Part shown: in pieces, positions 46,175 to 56,900 of the stretch
Position numbering within the stretch: position 1 is the stretch's first letter
How the letters are laid out: each line of letters starts with the position of its first letter
Notes under the pieces: model-generated
The model's input: the letters and a program-made list of their open reading frames with translations, nothing else
Database searches by the model: none
Told to the model about the DNA's origin: nothing
Position numbers and translations under genes: made by a program
Origin: Begonia masoniana
Taxonomy: Eukaryota > Streptophyta > Magnoliopsida > Cucurbitales > Begoniaceae
NCBI GenBank assembly: GCA_022432975.1
Contig: CM039502.1
Coordinates: forward strand, 14,291,143-14,355,142
Direction: 5' to 3'
DNA length: 64,000 bases

Positions 46175-46500
46175 AATGTCTATCGGTGGACGTTGTCTAT
46201 CGGTGGATGTTGAGTGGTACTGTTCACCTGTGGATGTTGTCTATCGGTGGATGTTGAGTGTTACTGTTCACCGGTGGATGTTGTCTATCTGTGGATGTTG
46301 AGTGTTACTGTTCACCGATGGATATTGTCTATCGGTGGATGATGAGGGTTACTGTTCACCGGTGGATGTTGTCTATCGGTGGATGCTGAGGGTACTGTTC
46401 ACCGGTGGATGTAGTCTATCGGGGGATGTTGAGTGTTACTGTTCACCGGTGGATGTTGTCTATCGGTGGATGTTGAGTGTTAATGTCTGTCGGTGGATGT
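46175..46500 (+). repeat. 44-bp minisatellite in the G4 LTR
   Basis: Units begin ACTGTTCACCGGTGG at 46219, 46263, 46307, 46351, 46394 and 46438, each with a second CTATCGGTGGATG half. They lie between exon 3 and the LTR 3' end. Confidence 0.93.
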
Positions 46501-46955
46501 TGTCTATTGGTAGATGTGGGTAGCCGACGTGTCGTTCGGCTGACTTGAGCAGTGGATGTGTGTAGTCGACGCGTCGTTCGACTGACATGAGCGGTGGGTG
46601 TTCGATAGCAGAAGACGTATCCTGTCTCTACGTCTACTGCTGAGACTATTTTTTTTCTGCTTCTGCCGCTGACACTGTTTAGTGGTGGATGCCTTTGTTT
46701 CTATTTCTATCGTTGGAACTGTTCAGCAGTAGACGTGTTCTGTTCTGTTTTGTTTTCTTTCAACCGATTGACTTTAATATTTTAATTAATTAATAAATGT
46801 TGTTTTATACAAATGAATTTCCACTACAAGTTTTAACGTTTTAAGGGTCAAACTTTGACCGTTGAGTGAAATCTTGAAATTTTTTTACAATGTCATAGTG
46901 TGGTTCAGTATTATGAGTAGCGAACCGGGTTTATATAATTCGGGGCGTTACAGAT

Positions 46956-46968
46956 TGGTAACAGAGCC
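46956..46968 (+). other. Primer-binding site of G4, one mismatch
   Basis: TGGTAACAGAGCC differs from the initiator Met-tRNA complement TGGTATCAGAGCC at one base, three bases after the LTR. Confidence 0.8.
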
Positions 46969-47035
46969 ATTTAGTTAAACCGTTCAAAAGATTACTCATC
47001 AGTGCCGATCGTTGCATAGAAGTACTCCAACAACT

Positions 47036-47095
47036 GTAAGTGTTTATGTTAACCTTAGTTATTAGATACTTATGAGAATAATTAACCCTGTACAG
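47036..47095 (+). other. Predicted leader intron between PBS and gag (G4)
   Basis: CAACAACT/GTAAGTGT to CTGTACAG/GAATTTAG, 60 bp, with the gag ATG 13 nt downstream at 47108. Confidence 0.6.
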
Positions 47096-47107
47096 GAATT
47101 TAGTAAG

Positions 47108-48110
47108 ATGTCTAGACGACCAGGAAGACCAAGGGTACCAAGAGAGATACCAAATTCGGGATGTGAGAAAGATCCTAGTGTGATTAGGCAGCTGACAGAT
47201 TCGGTGCGTCAGCAGTCCTATCAGTTAGGAGTGCTGTTGAACCGAGAAGTACAAGGAAGTGCCAACTCGAGTTTCAGCAGTGAGCATTCAGGAGACCGAT
47301 TCCGGAGGCTACAGCCGCCCACGTTTGATGGAAAGTCATCCAATCCGATTGTTGCTAAGGAGTGGCTTAGGAAGATTGAGAGCATGTTCAGATGTGCCAA
47401 CATTGGAGAAGGAGACAAAGTCACTTTGGCAACATTTCATCTGGCTAGTGATGCTCTGCTTTGGTGGGAATCAATGGAGACCACCACCGATGTCCTGGCA
47501 ATGTCGTGGGCGCAATTCAAGGAAGTTTTCTATGAGAAATATTTCAGTAGCACCGTCTAAACTTCGAAGAAAGTAGAGTTCTTGCAATTGAAACAAACGG
47601 GGTCTGTGGCTGAGTACAGCAGACAATTTGAGTCCCTGTCAAGATTCACTGGACACCTTGTTCACAGGAATGAAGATAAGGTGTTTCAATTTGTGTGTGG
47701 ACTGAAGCCAGAAATTTACAGAGGAGTCAAATTTTGTGGTATTAAAGGGTTGTCATTCAGTGAAGTTGTGTCCACAGCATTGGATGTGGAAGAAGCTGAA
47801 ATGAAGTGCACTGGACCAAAGGAAGCCCCACGAAAGTTCATCCAGCCCCACCAGCAGAGAGGAATGAAGAGGCCCAGTGAAGGCCAGAGTAACCAAGGAA
47901 CAGGAAGGAAGGTACAGGATACTAGGAAGTTTCCCCAGTGCCCGAAATGTTTGAAGAGTCACCTGGGCGAGTGTAGATTTGGGACGTGAAAGTGTTTCAA
48001 CTGTAAGGAGGTTGGACACACGTACAGAGATTGCTCGAAGCCTAGAGTCACCCGATGCTTCAACTGTAACAAAGTCGGCCATATCAACAGGGACTGCCCA
48101 GCCTTAAAGA
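47108..48110 (+). pseudogene. G4 gag with zinc knuckles (broken)
   Basis: The start MSRRPGRPRVPRE is basic. The gag core is clear: 'FRRLQPPTFDGKSSNP', 'AKEWLRKIESMFRCANI', 'LLWWESME', 'FKEVFYEKYFSS', 'VAEYSRQFESLSRF', 'FVCGLKPEIYRGVKF'. TAA at 47558-47560 and TGA at 47987-47989 interrupt it. Cysteine clusters follow: CPKCLKSHLGEC, CFNCKEVGHTYRDC and CFNCNKVGHINRDC, the last two canonical CCHC knuckles. Confidence 0.88.
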
Positions 48111-48124
48111 ATGGCTCTGCTAAG

Positions 48125-48556
48125 TTGAAACCGAGGATATTCTCCATGATGGAGTCGGGTGATGAAGACCAGCCTGCCGTGGTGTCAGGTACCATATTGA
48201 TCAACTTTGTGCCTGCTTTTACTTTAATAGATTCTGGTGCGACACATTCCTTTATAGCATCTGCGTTTGCTGTTAAGTTAAATGTACAGTTTACCCCTAC
48301 TGAGCATGTATTTAACGTCGCATTACCATCTAGTGAACGCATGCACTCTAACCAAGTGATGTTTAATAGTGTTGTGTTAGTAGGAAACAAGAATTTACCT
48401 GCTGATCTCATTATTATGGATATAATGAGATTTGATGTAATATTAGGAATGGATTGGTTATTCAAGCATTATGGCACAATCGATTGTAGGACTGGAGTAG
48501 TTAGTTTTCACCCCCTAGTGGTTTGAAACATACCTTTCAAGCTTTGAAGAAGAGTA
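48125..48556 (+). pseudogene. G4 aspartic protease (frameshifted, cut by gap)
   Basis: It contains 'TLIDSGATHSFIASAF' with the catalytic DSG and 'VILGMDWLFKHYGTIDC'. A 1-nt loss near 48510 (TTTTCACCCCCT versus TTCCAACCCCCT in G3) ends the frame at 48526. Sequence homologous to the RT leader continues to the gap. Confidence 0.88.
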
Positions 48557-48656
48557 NNNNNNNNNNNNNNNNNNNNNNNNNNNNNNNNNNNNNNNNNNNN
48601 NNNNNNNNNNNNNNNNNNNNNNNNNNNNNNNNNNNNNNNNNNNNNNNNNNNNNNNN
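48557..48656. other. Assembly gap, 100 N
   Basis: Exactly 100 N, the conventional placeholder for a gap of unknown size. Sequence left of it is G4 protease; sequence right of it is unrelated to G4 or the interrupted copia element. Confidence 0.98.
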
Positions 48657-49023
48657 AAAACAGTTGCGCAACTACAAACCAGAAGTGCGTGACTAGGAGA
48701 TAGCACAACGAAAAGAAGGATAATCTGCTCAACCTAGGGCCGACGGCTTCAAAAGGTGCGCGAATTCCACAGTGATCACACTTGCATCGGACGGCGCAAC
48801 TTTTAGCTAGGGTTCTTCGTAGAACCTGGCTCAGATACCATATTAGAGCTAATTGATTTCTTACTCATTGATATACATGAATAGTACCCTAGTAAATAAG
48901 GGAAGAATAATCTAAATTAGGGAATAAACTAAATACACATACAGAAAAATATTCTAATTCCTACAAATTAGTAAAACTTAATAACTCATCTACACAAAGC
49001 TTAGACAGTAATGCATCTCAACA
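48657..49023 (-). mobile_element. 5' end of a short-LTR copia element (Retrofit-like)
   Basis: On the minus strand a 183-bp LTR (49023 to 48841) starts TGTTGAGATGCATTACTG and ends AGCTCTAATA, followed by PBS TGGTATCTGAGCC (48828-48840) and leader sequence up to the gap. Short LTRs ending CTCTAACA before this PBS are recalled for Retrofit/Ale-type copia elements; here the last CA is TA. No coding part is visible. Confidence 0.65.
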
Positions 49024-49240
49024 AATTCTTTATGTTTTTTTCCTGGTGGAATGATCTTACGTTGTGTATTTGAATTTGATGTGCTTAAAAAATGGGTGAA
49101 ACTCGAACCACAAGAAAACTGGACTTGCTGTTTTGTTGGAAATAAACAGCAACAACTCGAGCTTTACTTGAATTTTGGGGCTGAAATTTTGACAGCTTTT
49201 AGCCCTTGATGTTGGGAATGTGCCCTCAAAATATCACGGC

Positions 49241-50165
49241 TAGGGGTGCCCATGACCGGACCGCGGACCGGACCGGCGGTTTCGGTACGGGTTCGGTCCC
49301 TATTCGGTCCGGTCTTCGGTCCAAGGCACTTGGAACTGAAGTCCTTCGGTCCGGTCTTCGGTCCAGTGCCTGAAATCCAGAAGAACTGGGACCGGACCAA
49401 CGGACCGAACTTAAGACCTCGCTCTGCTGAAAATCCTGAAATCCCGAATTCGATCTCCCCTCCCAGTCTGTCACGACCTCACTCTGCTGAGTATCCCTAA
49501 CAGGCGAACGCGATTACACGAAGTCGGAAGACGCGAGTGCGGCGATTACGCGAAGTCAGAAGACGCGATTACGGCGACCTCGCGTTTGCTCCGGTGCTCC
49601 TGTCCCAGACGGCCAGACCCCAGTCCCTCCTTATTGTCCTCAGCGCTTGCCTCGCCTGCTTGCCCCCTCGGCCCTTGGTGCTCACTACTCAGTGCTCTGC
49701 TCTCCCAATGTTATTCAGACACCAGTTGAAACTATAAACAGAAAGCTAGATCTGATTTCTGCAAATAGATTTATTCAATTCTTCTAGCAGCGGCCAAAGG
49801 GAAAGTGACGGAAGAAAGGAATATGGAAACGTCGACGTCTCCTGGCACCGGCGATTTGATTCCGATTCTGGCGAGATAGTCAGTGATCAAGTCGTTCAAG
49901 GTTGTGGACTCTCGGGGCTACGAATCGACGAGGAGTTGAGGAAGAAGCTTCAGATGCCTCTGTATCTTCTCTTTGTATGTATGATTCAATGTGATTTATT
50001 ATTATTTTTTTTAATCATAAATAGGGTGGGAGAAACTGGGACCGAATCGGGACCAGACCAAAAATTTCGGTCCAGTCTCGGTACCTCCCAAGGCCGGTTC
50101 TGGGATTCGGGAAAAAATTCTCGAATCTTCGGTCCGGTTTCGGAACCGGACAGTGCCCACCACTA
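49241..50165. mobile_element. Non-autonomous hAT element, 925 bp
   Basis: The ends are imperfect inverted repeats: left TAGGGGTGCCCATGACCGG, right (complement) TAGTGGTGGGCACTGTCCGG. 8-bp flanks ATCACGGC (49233-49240) and ATCACGAC (50166-50173) match at seven positions, as expected for hAT. Subterminal regions are rich in CGGTCC repeats. The interior (49500-49950) has unusually high GC and no transposase motif. Confidence 0.85.
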
Positions 50166-50173
50166 ATCACGAC

Positions 50174-51525
50174 CTAAGTCGATGTGGAACAAAAATTATG
50201 ATTAAAATGCTGGAGGCCGCCGGAGCTCAGATTACTGCTCTCGCCGAGAACAATGCATCAACTTCGGAGAGGCATAACTCTCTCGTGTGAAACCGAATGG
50301 ATGTGATTCTTGTAGCAGGTTAAAACTGTACGTGTGAGGGTGATTGGGTCAAAAAATGAGGGGTTGAATCGAAGGGAATGAAAAGATATGAGTGATGTGG
50401 TGCTCGTTGGTCGGATGGTGATAAAGAGGCACTTTCTCGGGTCTTTGACTCTCCTTGAGGAAGAGCACTCCGACTTGCTATGATGAGAGTTTTATGCACC
50501 CTTGTTGATTGTTCTACCTTCAGGGAAGAGGCAGAGAAATGATGCAATAAAATGATTCCACTACATTCATAAGTGTGGAAATTGAAACTCACACATACAC
50601 TCGGATACAACTCACCGTGGAGAGGCGGCGACTTATTGCTTGGAAGATTCAAGATTTGGAAGAAGATGAACTTCAGTTTTGGATTCAAAATGTGCTGAAG
50701 ATTACAAGCCTTAAAGGAGGGTATAAATAGTACCTCCAAGAGAATTAGGGTTTCCACCTATAACTTTCACAAAATAAGTAAAGATTCAAAAGGAAAAAAA
50801 AAGGAGAAAAATGAGTGCTAGGCCAAATGAGGAAATCAATTACTTTATGGTTTCCTCTTAACCTAAGATAGTCCCCACAAGCATAATGTTCAGCAAAAGA
50901 CTCAAAAGCTACAAATATAAGCTAAAATTAATATTTTCTTGAAAAAAAGAAAGAGGGTTGAACTCGGATTGGTTTTGGACTCGGACTTAGTCTCTCTGTA
51001 ATTGGACTAGTTGGCCAAGCAAACGATGTCTAAATTCCACGATTCATTCCATTTTAGAAACCTTGAGATGCCAGCTACAATTTTCATGAAGCTCATTGTC
51101 CAAAACAGATAAGTAAGACTGCCAAATATTGCAAATATTCCTCGGAGGTCAGTGTCAAGGCAGATTTTTTTGAAAGTCGAATAATCATTCGACGTGTGCT
51201 TGATCTTCCATTTATGCCTCAACAAAATAATATCCACAAAATATTGTCCACATGATTTCATGTCTTTGATGAATCATACGATCCTCCTGCAAAATATAAA
51301 CTTGAAAATTGATTAGAAAAATTTCATTGAATGTTTGAAGAGTGACGGGTTCGTGGCACATCAGAATTTCATATATTCATGCTCTGGTTGATTTCTCATG
51401 CTACATATCTTTCAGACCTTTAGTTGCTATGTCTTCAAAGAAGTTTCTGCCTATCTTTTACTGGTTGAACTTATTTCTCTTCTGCTTGGTTTTTCTTTGC
51501 TTAATAACGTGTTGTGTGGGGACAG
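50174..51525. other. Intergenic or upstream-intron sequence
   Basis: No gene is recognised. The 145-codon minus frame at 50320-50757 shows no domain and is probably chance. The end of this stretch must be intron of the GCN1 gene, because the exon at 51526 starts mid-protein. Confidence 0.4.
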
Positions 51526-54500
51526 GACTGTTCGCTCTAGTGCTGCTCTTGCACTTGGAAAGCTCAGTGCTCTTAGTACGAGGGTCGACCCTCTAGTTAG
51601 TGATCTTCTCTCGAGTTTACAGGTGATGTTATATGCACCTTGTACTTCTGATATAATTTTATGTACTTCTGATGTAATTGTATTAATTCTGACATATTTG
51701 TTTTGACTATTGTAGGCATCAGACAGTGGGGTTCGTGAAGCTGTCTTAACTGCTTTAAAAGGTGTCATAAAACATGCTGGGAAAAACATAAGCAGTGTTA
51801 CCAAAGCTCGTGTTTTTTCTCTCTTGAAAGACATGATACATAATGATGATGACCAAGTCCGGATATCTTCTGCAAGCATATTAGGAATAATATCCCAGGC
51901 ATGTTCAGCTTATTTATAGAAGTCAATATAATCTTTAGGACTGTTATTGATCTCGTTCTTGCAAAATGCCTACTACTTTTTTATAAAAATGAATATACAA
52001 AGTGACGGGAGAGAAAAAGATCCTCTCTTTCAAGGCTATTGGGAATTAATGAAAAATAATTTCTCTTCAAATTTGAAGACAAGATAATTTTTAAAATGTT
52101 TAGAGTTATAAATTTGTTTGACAATAAGAAAATTAATGTTAACTCATAAAACAATGTTTGAAGATTTATCTTCAAATAGAATGTCATTGCGATGAATCCA
52201 AAAATCGTAATAGATAATTAGGATACAGATTTTTAAATTTCTTTTCTTATATCTTCCCTTTATAATTGAAATATTACCGATGAAGCTCCCAATATCAAAT
52301 TGAACCCTCATTGACGGGATGAAAGATGAAAAGAACGCACCCACAATTTTCTAGTCACCTTGTAATGTGATTGCTAGTTTTATTGTTGTCCTTTTGTTGG
52401 CCTTACAAAAAGGACAACAATATAAAGATAAGGCTCTAAAAGGATTTTTCACTTGAATTTGAACACTTGAATCTTGGAGGAGACTTCTTTATTCCGTATG
52501 AGCTTGTAGAATGAGAAACGGACAAGCAAAGCACAAGTGAGCTGAAGGAAGTATAATCGAGATGAAAATCTTAGAGTGCTTTAATGTAGTCCATCGACGA
52601 TAAACGAGGACATTCTCTCTTTGGCAGAAAGAATTGATAGCTGTAAGAAGCACAACTGGGGAGGGCATGCAAGACTACCTCTTGGGGTACTTGGCAAAGA
52701 TCTTAACCAGCTCTTCTTGGTAAATGGTTTTGGAGTTTCTTGGACGAGTGTGGGCATCATTGGAGGAGGTTTTAGGACAGTTGTTGTGGTCCTAATTGTC
52801 TTTAGGAGGATTTCTCAAGGTTTGTCCTTTTGGCTGCCTTGTTCAATCCTTCCATTTCTGCCTTTGAATCCATAAAATCATTAGACCAGCACCTCAACTA
52901 ATCCATCCATATGATAATACGATAACATACGACCACTATGGCGATTTAACTCTAAAACCCACAACTATTCCTTTCCTAAAAATCTTAGTAACAAATCATT
53001 ACTTTGGATTTCGTTGTTTGTTGACACAAAAATGGGATGGTGGACAGAGGTGCGGGCAACCATGAATGAAGGGCGGACAACCGACTCGCAAAAGGCTATT
53101 GGGTTTGGGCTACTGGAAAGGGAGAGAGGTAGTTCGGTGAGGAAAGTAGACTCGAAAGTACATGGGAGTGGCGACCACAAAGAGTGAGCGAGCAACTGGA
53201 ACTCGAAGAGTTGCACTTGTCTCGCGAGAGTCAAGCACAACAAGGGATGGAAACAAGTTTTAATGGCAAGGAAAAGATAAGGGAATGGAATGACAGAAGA
53301 AAATCGGTCTGGGACCAAGAAACAAGTTTTAATGGCAAGGAAATGGAGCCTGAGTTTAACACACTAATCCCCCTGGGTAGGGAATGGAATTACAGAAGAA
53401 AGTCGGCCTAGAACAAATAGATTAATGAAGGAAAATACAACCAAACTCAAACTAAATGGAAGATCCTCCAAGACAGTGAAAAGATGGAAACTTACTTTGG
53501 TTCCGCCATACTCAAGCTCGCTACACTCAAATAGTAAAGTAAAATCGAAAACTCAAGAAAACACTTGAAAAGCATAACGATGAAGAAAGTTCCTCTAGAG
53601 AGAAAACTTGGTTTTTCTTTCCAAATCAGCCAAAATTGGCGGCTAAGCCACCAAGAAAAGCTTCAAAACCTCTTCTCAAGGTTGCAGAGTTACAAAATTA
53701 TCCTTCCAGTCCTATTCTAGTAGTCATCTGATCAGTGACAGAATTGTTAGCAAGTAAAAATATTAAATAAATATAAGAAAAATGCAAGGAAATAAAATGT
53801 GGTTTGAATGGGCCTGAGGCTCTAGCATATCATTTGCTTGATGAGAGTGAAAGAATGTAGGGTAGTTTAGGGAATTAAAAATGAGGTGGTATAATTAGTT
53901 ATCGTGGTGGGGGATAAGGGGGATATAATATTTTCTACAACAAATGTAGCCAAGAGCAATTTATTTTTTGAGTGTGTAACTCGTGGTAGTTTCTTAGTAG
54001 GTATTTCGCCGGATCTGGAGTGTCAGTATTTCTTTTCCGTTAGTGTGTCTCCGTTACTATACAAAAAAAAATATGGAATCTATCTATTCTATCTTGCTAT
54101 TTCTAAAGCTGAGGATTTCTAGTTTATCATTGCTTTCACGATTTAGCCTATGACGATTGTGGGAAACAATATTGGTGCTTAATCTTCTTCCCTCTTCTAT
54201 TTTCTCCCTCTTTCTCTCCTTTCTTCCTCACTCTCGGTTTCACCATCATACACCCTCACATTATATAATAAAAAAATATAATAATTAGATATATAACTTA
54301 TCTCTTATTTTCATTTCTATCACCTTAATCTCTCAAAATTATTCTTTCATTTATCGGCAATACTGCATTCACCATTATTGTGTGCAATTGTTCTCCTTAT
54401 TTTAATTTTCATCCAGTTACTTATTGCCTTAATTAACACTATTTTTTTCACTTGCTGTTAATTTACTGGCTTTGTAAGACTTAATTAGTTTATAAATATT

Positions 54501-56900
54501 ATGTTTCCACTTTGGAACAATAATGATTTATTTATTTTATTCATTATAAAATAAATGTTTTCTACCTACCTCTCCGATTGCATAAAATTTTTGGAGTTTT
54601 GTATAACCTATGTTAGTGAATTCACAATGGAATGGTTGCATAGTTTTAGTTTAGTTTAGTTTTCCTAGATATTTAACCATAGTAATTCCGCAAGATATCA
54701 AGAACATCATCTATGATATGAAAATTAAAATAAAAAACAGAAAATATAAGATAATATTATTATTTTTAGTAATTTTTCAAGAGCTGTCATATGATTTGAA
54801 GGTTCTCGATAAATGCAAAAATAGAAGCTGCTTAAAATCTTGTTATAGCTTTTGTAATTTTTATTAAGATGTTATTTGATGAATGGTAAATATTATGGGC
54901 ACTGTGTTGTTGGACCAAGAAATATACGTTTGAGGTGTATACTCAAACTCGCTATAGTTTGATGAATTAAGTTTAGGTCAGATTGGATCTCATTTTGTTC
55001 CCTTTCTGCCACATAGCAAAAATTACATCTGATACGTGCAACATTTGTCTTTATTTCTTTTCTTAAAGCTAAAATTGTCTTTGATTTTAAGTAAAGATGT
55101 TGAAAAGAGAATGAAAAGTTCCCTTTGAAGAAAAGTCAAAATCAACCCCAAGTTTGTTTCGTGACAATGACAGGAAGATTAACGTTATCTAGTGCAAAGA
55201 CATCTCTGATAATGGTTATATTAAAATTTCTGAATGTCATTTTCAACCCCAAAAGACAAGGATCTATGCATTTCAGCTCATCAATTTTTGTGTGATTCTG
55301 TTTTGTTTCTTTTCTGACAATTTTTGCAGTGGTATTGCAGTATGTAGATGAAGATCAGCTGATAGACTTACTAGAAGAACTCTTAGTTCTGCCATCATTA
55401 TCTAGTTGGACTTCTAGGCATGGTTGGGTGCTAGCAGTTTCATCCCTAGTCAGGCACAATCCATCTGCAATTTCTGCCTCTCCGCTGTTTCCGACTATTT
55501 TAGACCATCTTAGAGGCGCCTTGAAGGATGAGAAAGTACTTTCATTATAGGATTTTTTTTTTTTTCATTTCTGATTACAGTTTTTCTTCTTGTTGTTTAC
55601 ACTTCTTATACATGCAGTTTCCCATTCGCGAAACTTCAACCAAGGCGCTAGGAAGGATATTAATTCATGAGATCCAGAGTTCTGAGAACAACCTATCCAC
55701 AAATCTTGATCTCCTTTCATGTCTAGAGTCAACTCTTCATGATGATTCCAGTGAAGTAAGAAGACGGGCCTTATCTGCTTTGAAAGCAGCTGCAAAAGTA
55801 GGGGCCTTGGATTTTAATTTTTCGCATAGCTATGCATTGTTTGTATGTAATTCATAATGGAAGGCATCATTAACTTGGCAAGTTGTGTTGCAGGTAAATC
55901 CTTCATTTATATCAACCAATGTAGCAGTCTTTGGCCCTGCTCTTGGTGGGTGTTTGAAGGATGGAAGTACACCAGTGAGGCTTGCAGCGGAAAGATGTGC
56001 ACTGCACTGTTTCCAGTTGACTAAGGGTATTAGTTTGATTTCACTGTAGAATTTTTTATCTTTTGTTGTATAATAAATATTTTCTAGTTTCTTTTAAAGA
56101 CAGCCCCATTTCAGAAATTTGCACACCTTTCAATTGACTCTGGGGAATGTATTTCCAGGTACAGAAAATATTCATGCTGCACAAAAATTTATCACTGGCC
56201 TTGATGCAAGACGATTATCGAAGTTTCCTGAACATAGGTACACTTCCATAGTCTCAAATATATTATATAGAGAAGTTGTCAATTTTATGCATGGTTACCT
56301 TTTTCAAATTTGAATTATGCTTGGAGATTGGGAATCCTCATGTTGTAGGTCAGTGATTTTGCTGACCGATATATTTATACTATCTCTGCCTTAAAAATCA
56401 AGTAAAATACTCTTTGCCCTGGACACCATAATGGTATTGACACGAAGCAACTTACAGTTTCTTCCGTGACAAGTTGAATCTCTCAACTTCTAATTGGATT
56501 TAATTTAGTACTCTGTCCCATTCTATGATTTTTTCAATTAGAAAAAACAAGTGGGTCTCACATGATAATTTAAATGTTCGTTTTTCTAAAGCTAAACGTG
56601 TCTTGATATACTTTCGCATCCATATTCAAGAGTAGTGTTTTACTCAAAAAAATAGTTGTCTGACTCTTTATCTGTTATACACAATTTAATCAAGAATTTA
56701 GTTATTTGCAGAGTGGTACTGTCAATTGCCTTTAGTCATACAGGAGAAGTTTTCATGTATCAAATAGAATCGACAGTTTTTTTTTGTGAAATCACTGCCA
56801 AATAGAATTCTTACTGAGCAAAATCATTTTAATTGGTCTTGTGGCATTCGAATGCAGCGACGAAAGTGGAGACAGCGAAGATGACTTGGCCACTAGCTGA
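51526..56900 (+). CDS. ILA: GCN1/ILITYHIA homologue, seven 3'-terminal exons
   Basis: Exons: 51526-51622, 51716-51898, 55341-55535, 55618-55797, 55894-56026, 56159-56237, 56858-56900; they join in frame to 302 residues and TGA. The product is the C-terminal HEAT-repeat end of GCN1, a ribosome-bound protein of about 2600 residues that activates the eIF2-alpha kinase GCN2; the Arabidopsis gene ILITYHIA acts in translation control and immunity. Recognised stretches: 'TVRSSAALALGKLSALSTRV', 'VREAVLTALKGVIKHAGK', 'RETSTKALGRIL', 'SSEVRRRALSALKAAAK', 'PVRLAAERCALHCFQLTKG', 'AQKFITGLDARRLSKFPE', acidic tail ending SGDSEDDLATS. Intron 2 (3.4 kb) has donor CAG/GCATGT, a GC-AG type; the others are GT-AG. 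Upstream exons were not found in the window. Confidence 0.93.
51899..55340 (+). other. Long GCN1 intron (3.4 kb), AT-rich
   Basis: No coding exon is recognised inside. It includes a short inverted repeat at 52382-52421 and a duplicated 'GAAACAAGTTTTAATGGCAAGGAAA' segment at about 53247 and 53319. It probably contains decayed repeats. Confidence 0.5.
52382..52421. repeat. Short inverted repeat (hairpin)
   Basis: ATTGTTGTCCTTTTGT and ACAAAAAGGACAACAAT face each other across 7 nt; there is one unpaired base. Confidence 0.75.

Larger units (their letters stand above)
44507..46952 (+). repeat. Family B 5' LTR of G4, complete (2446 bp)
   Basis: The LTR runs TGTAACACCCGATTCC to TTCGGGGCGTTACA. TATTTAAG is at 44651-44658. 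Introns are 44772-44989 and 45041-45820; exon 2 is 44990-45040 (51 nt, donor CTAA/GTAAGT); the exon-3 frame is 45821-45867 (47 nt), ending KHVED and a stop. Exon 1 has a TAA after eight codons, so the small ORF is broken here. Confidence 0.95.
44507..48556 (+). mobile_element. Tekay-type chromovirus G4 (family B), runs into gap
   Basis: A full 2446-bp 5' LTR, a degenerate PBS, a leader intron, gag with zinc knuckles and a protease are present; the sequence stops at the N run. The element is nested in the copia element. RT to 3' LTR (about 5 kb or more by comparison with G2) and the remaining copia sequence should lie beyond the gap but are not seen. Confidence 0.9.

Noticed and set aside
46175..46500. 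Possible CRISPR-like array
   Set aside because: Units are adjacent with no unique spacers, inside a plant LTR; it is a minisatellite.
41031..46968. PBS-like TGGTATCAGAGC words as tRNA genes
   Set aside because: Only the 12-base primer-binding match is present; no cloverleaf surrounds it.
50320..50757. 145-codon minus frame near the GCN1 5' side
   Set aside because: No recognisable domain, no homologous copy in the window, and composition like non-coding AT-rich DNA.
52621..52875. 84-codon frame in the long GCN1 intron
   Set aside because: It does not fit the GCN1 protein and has no recognised domain.
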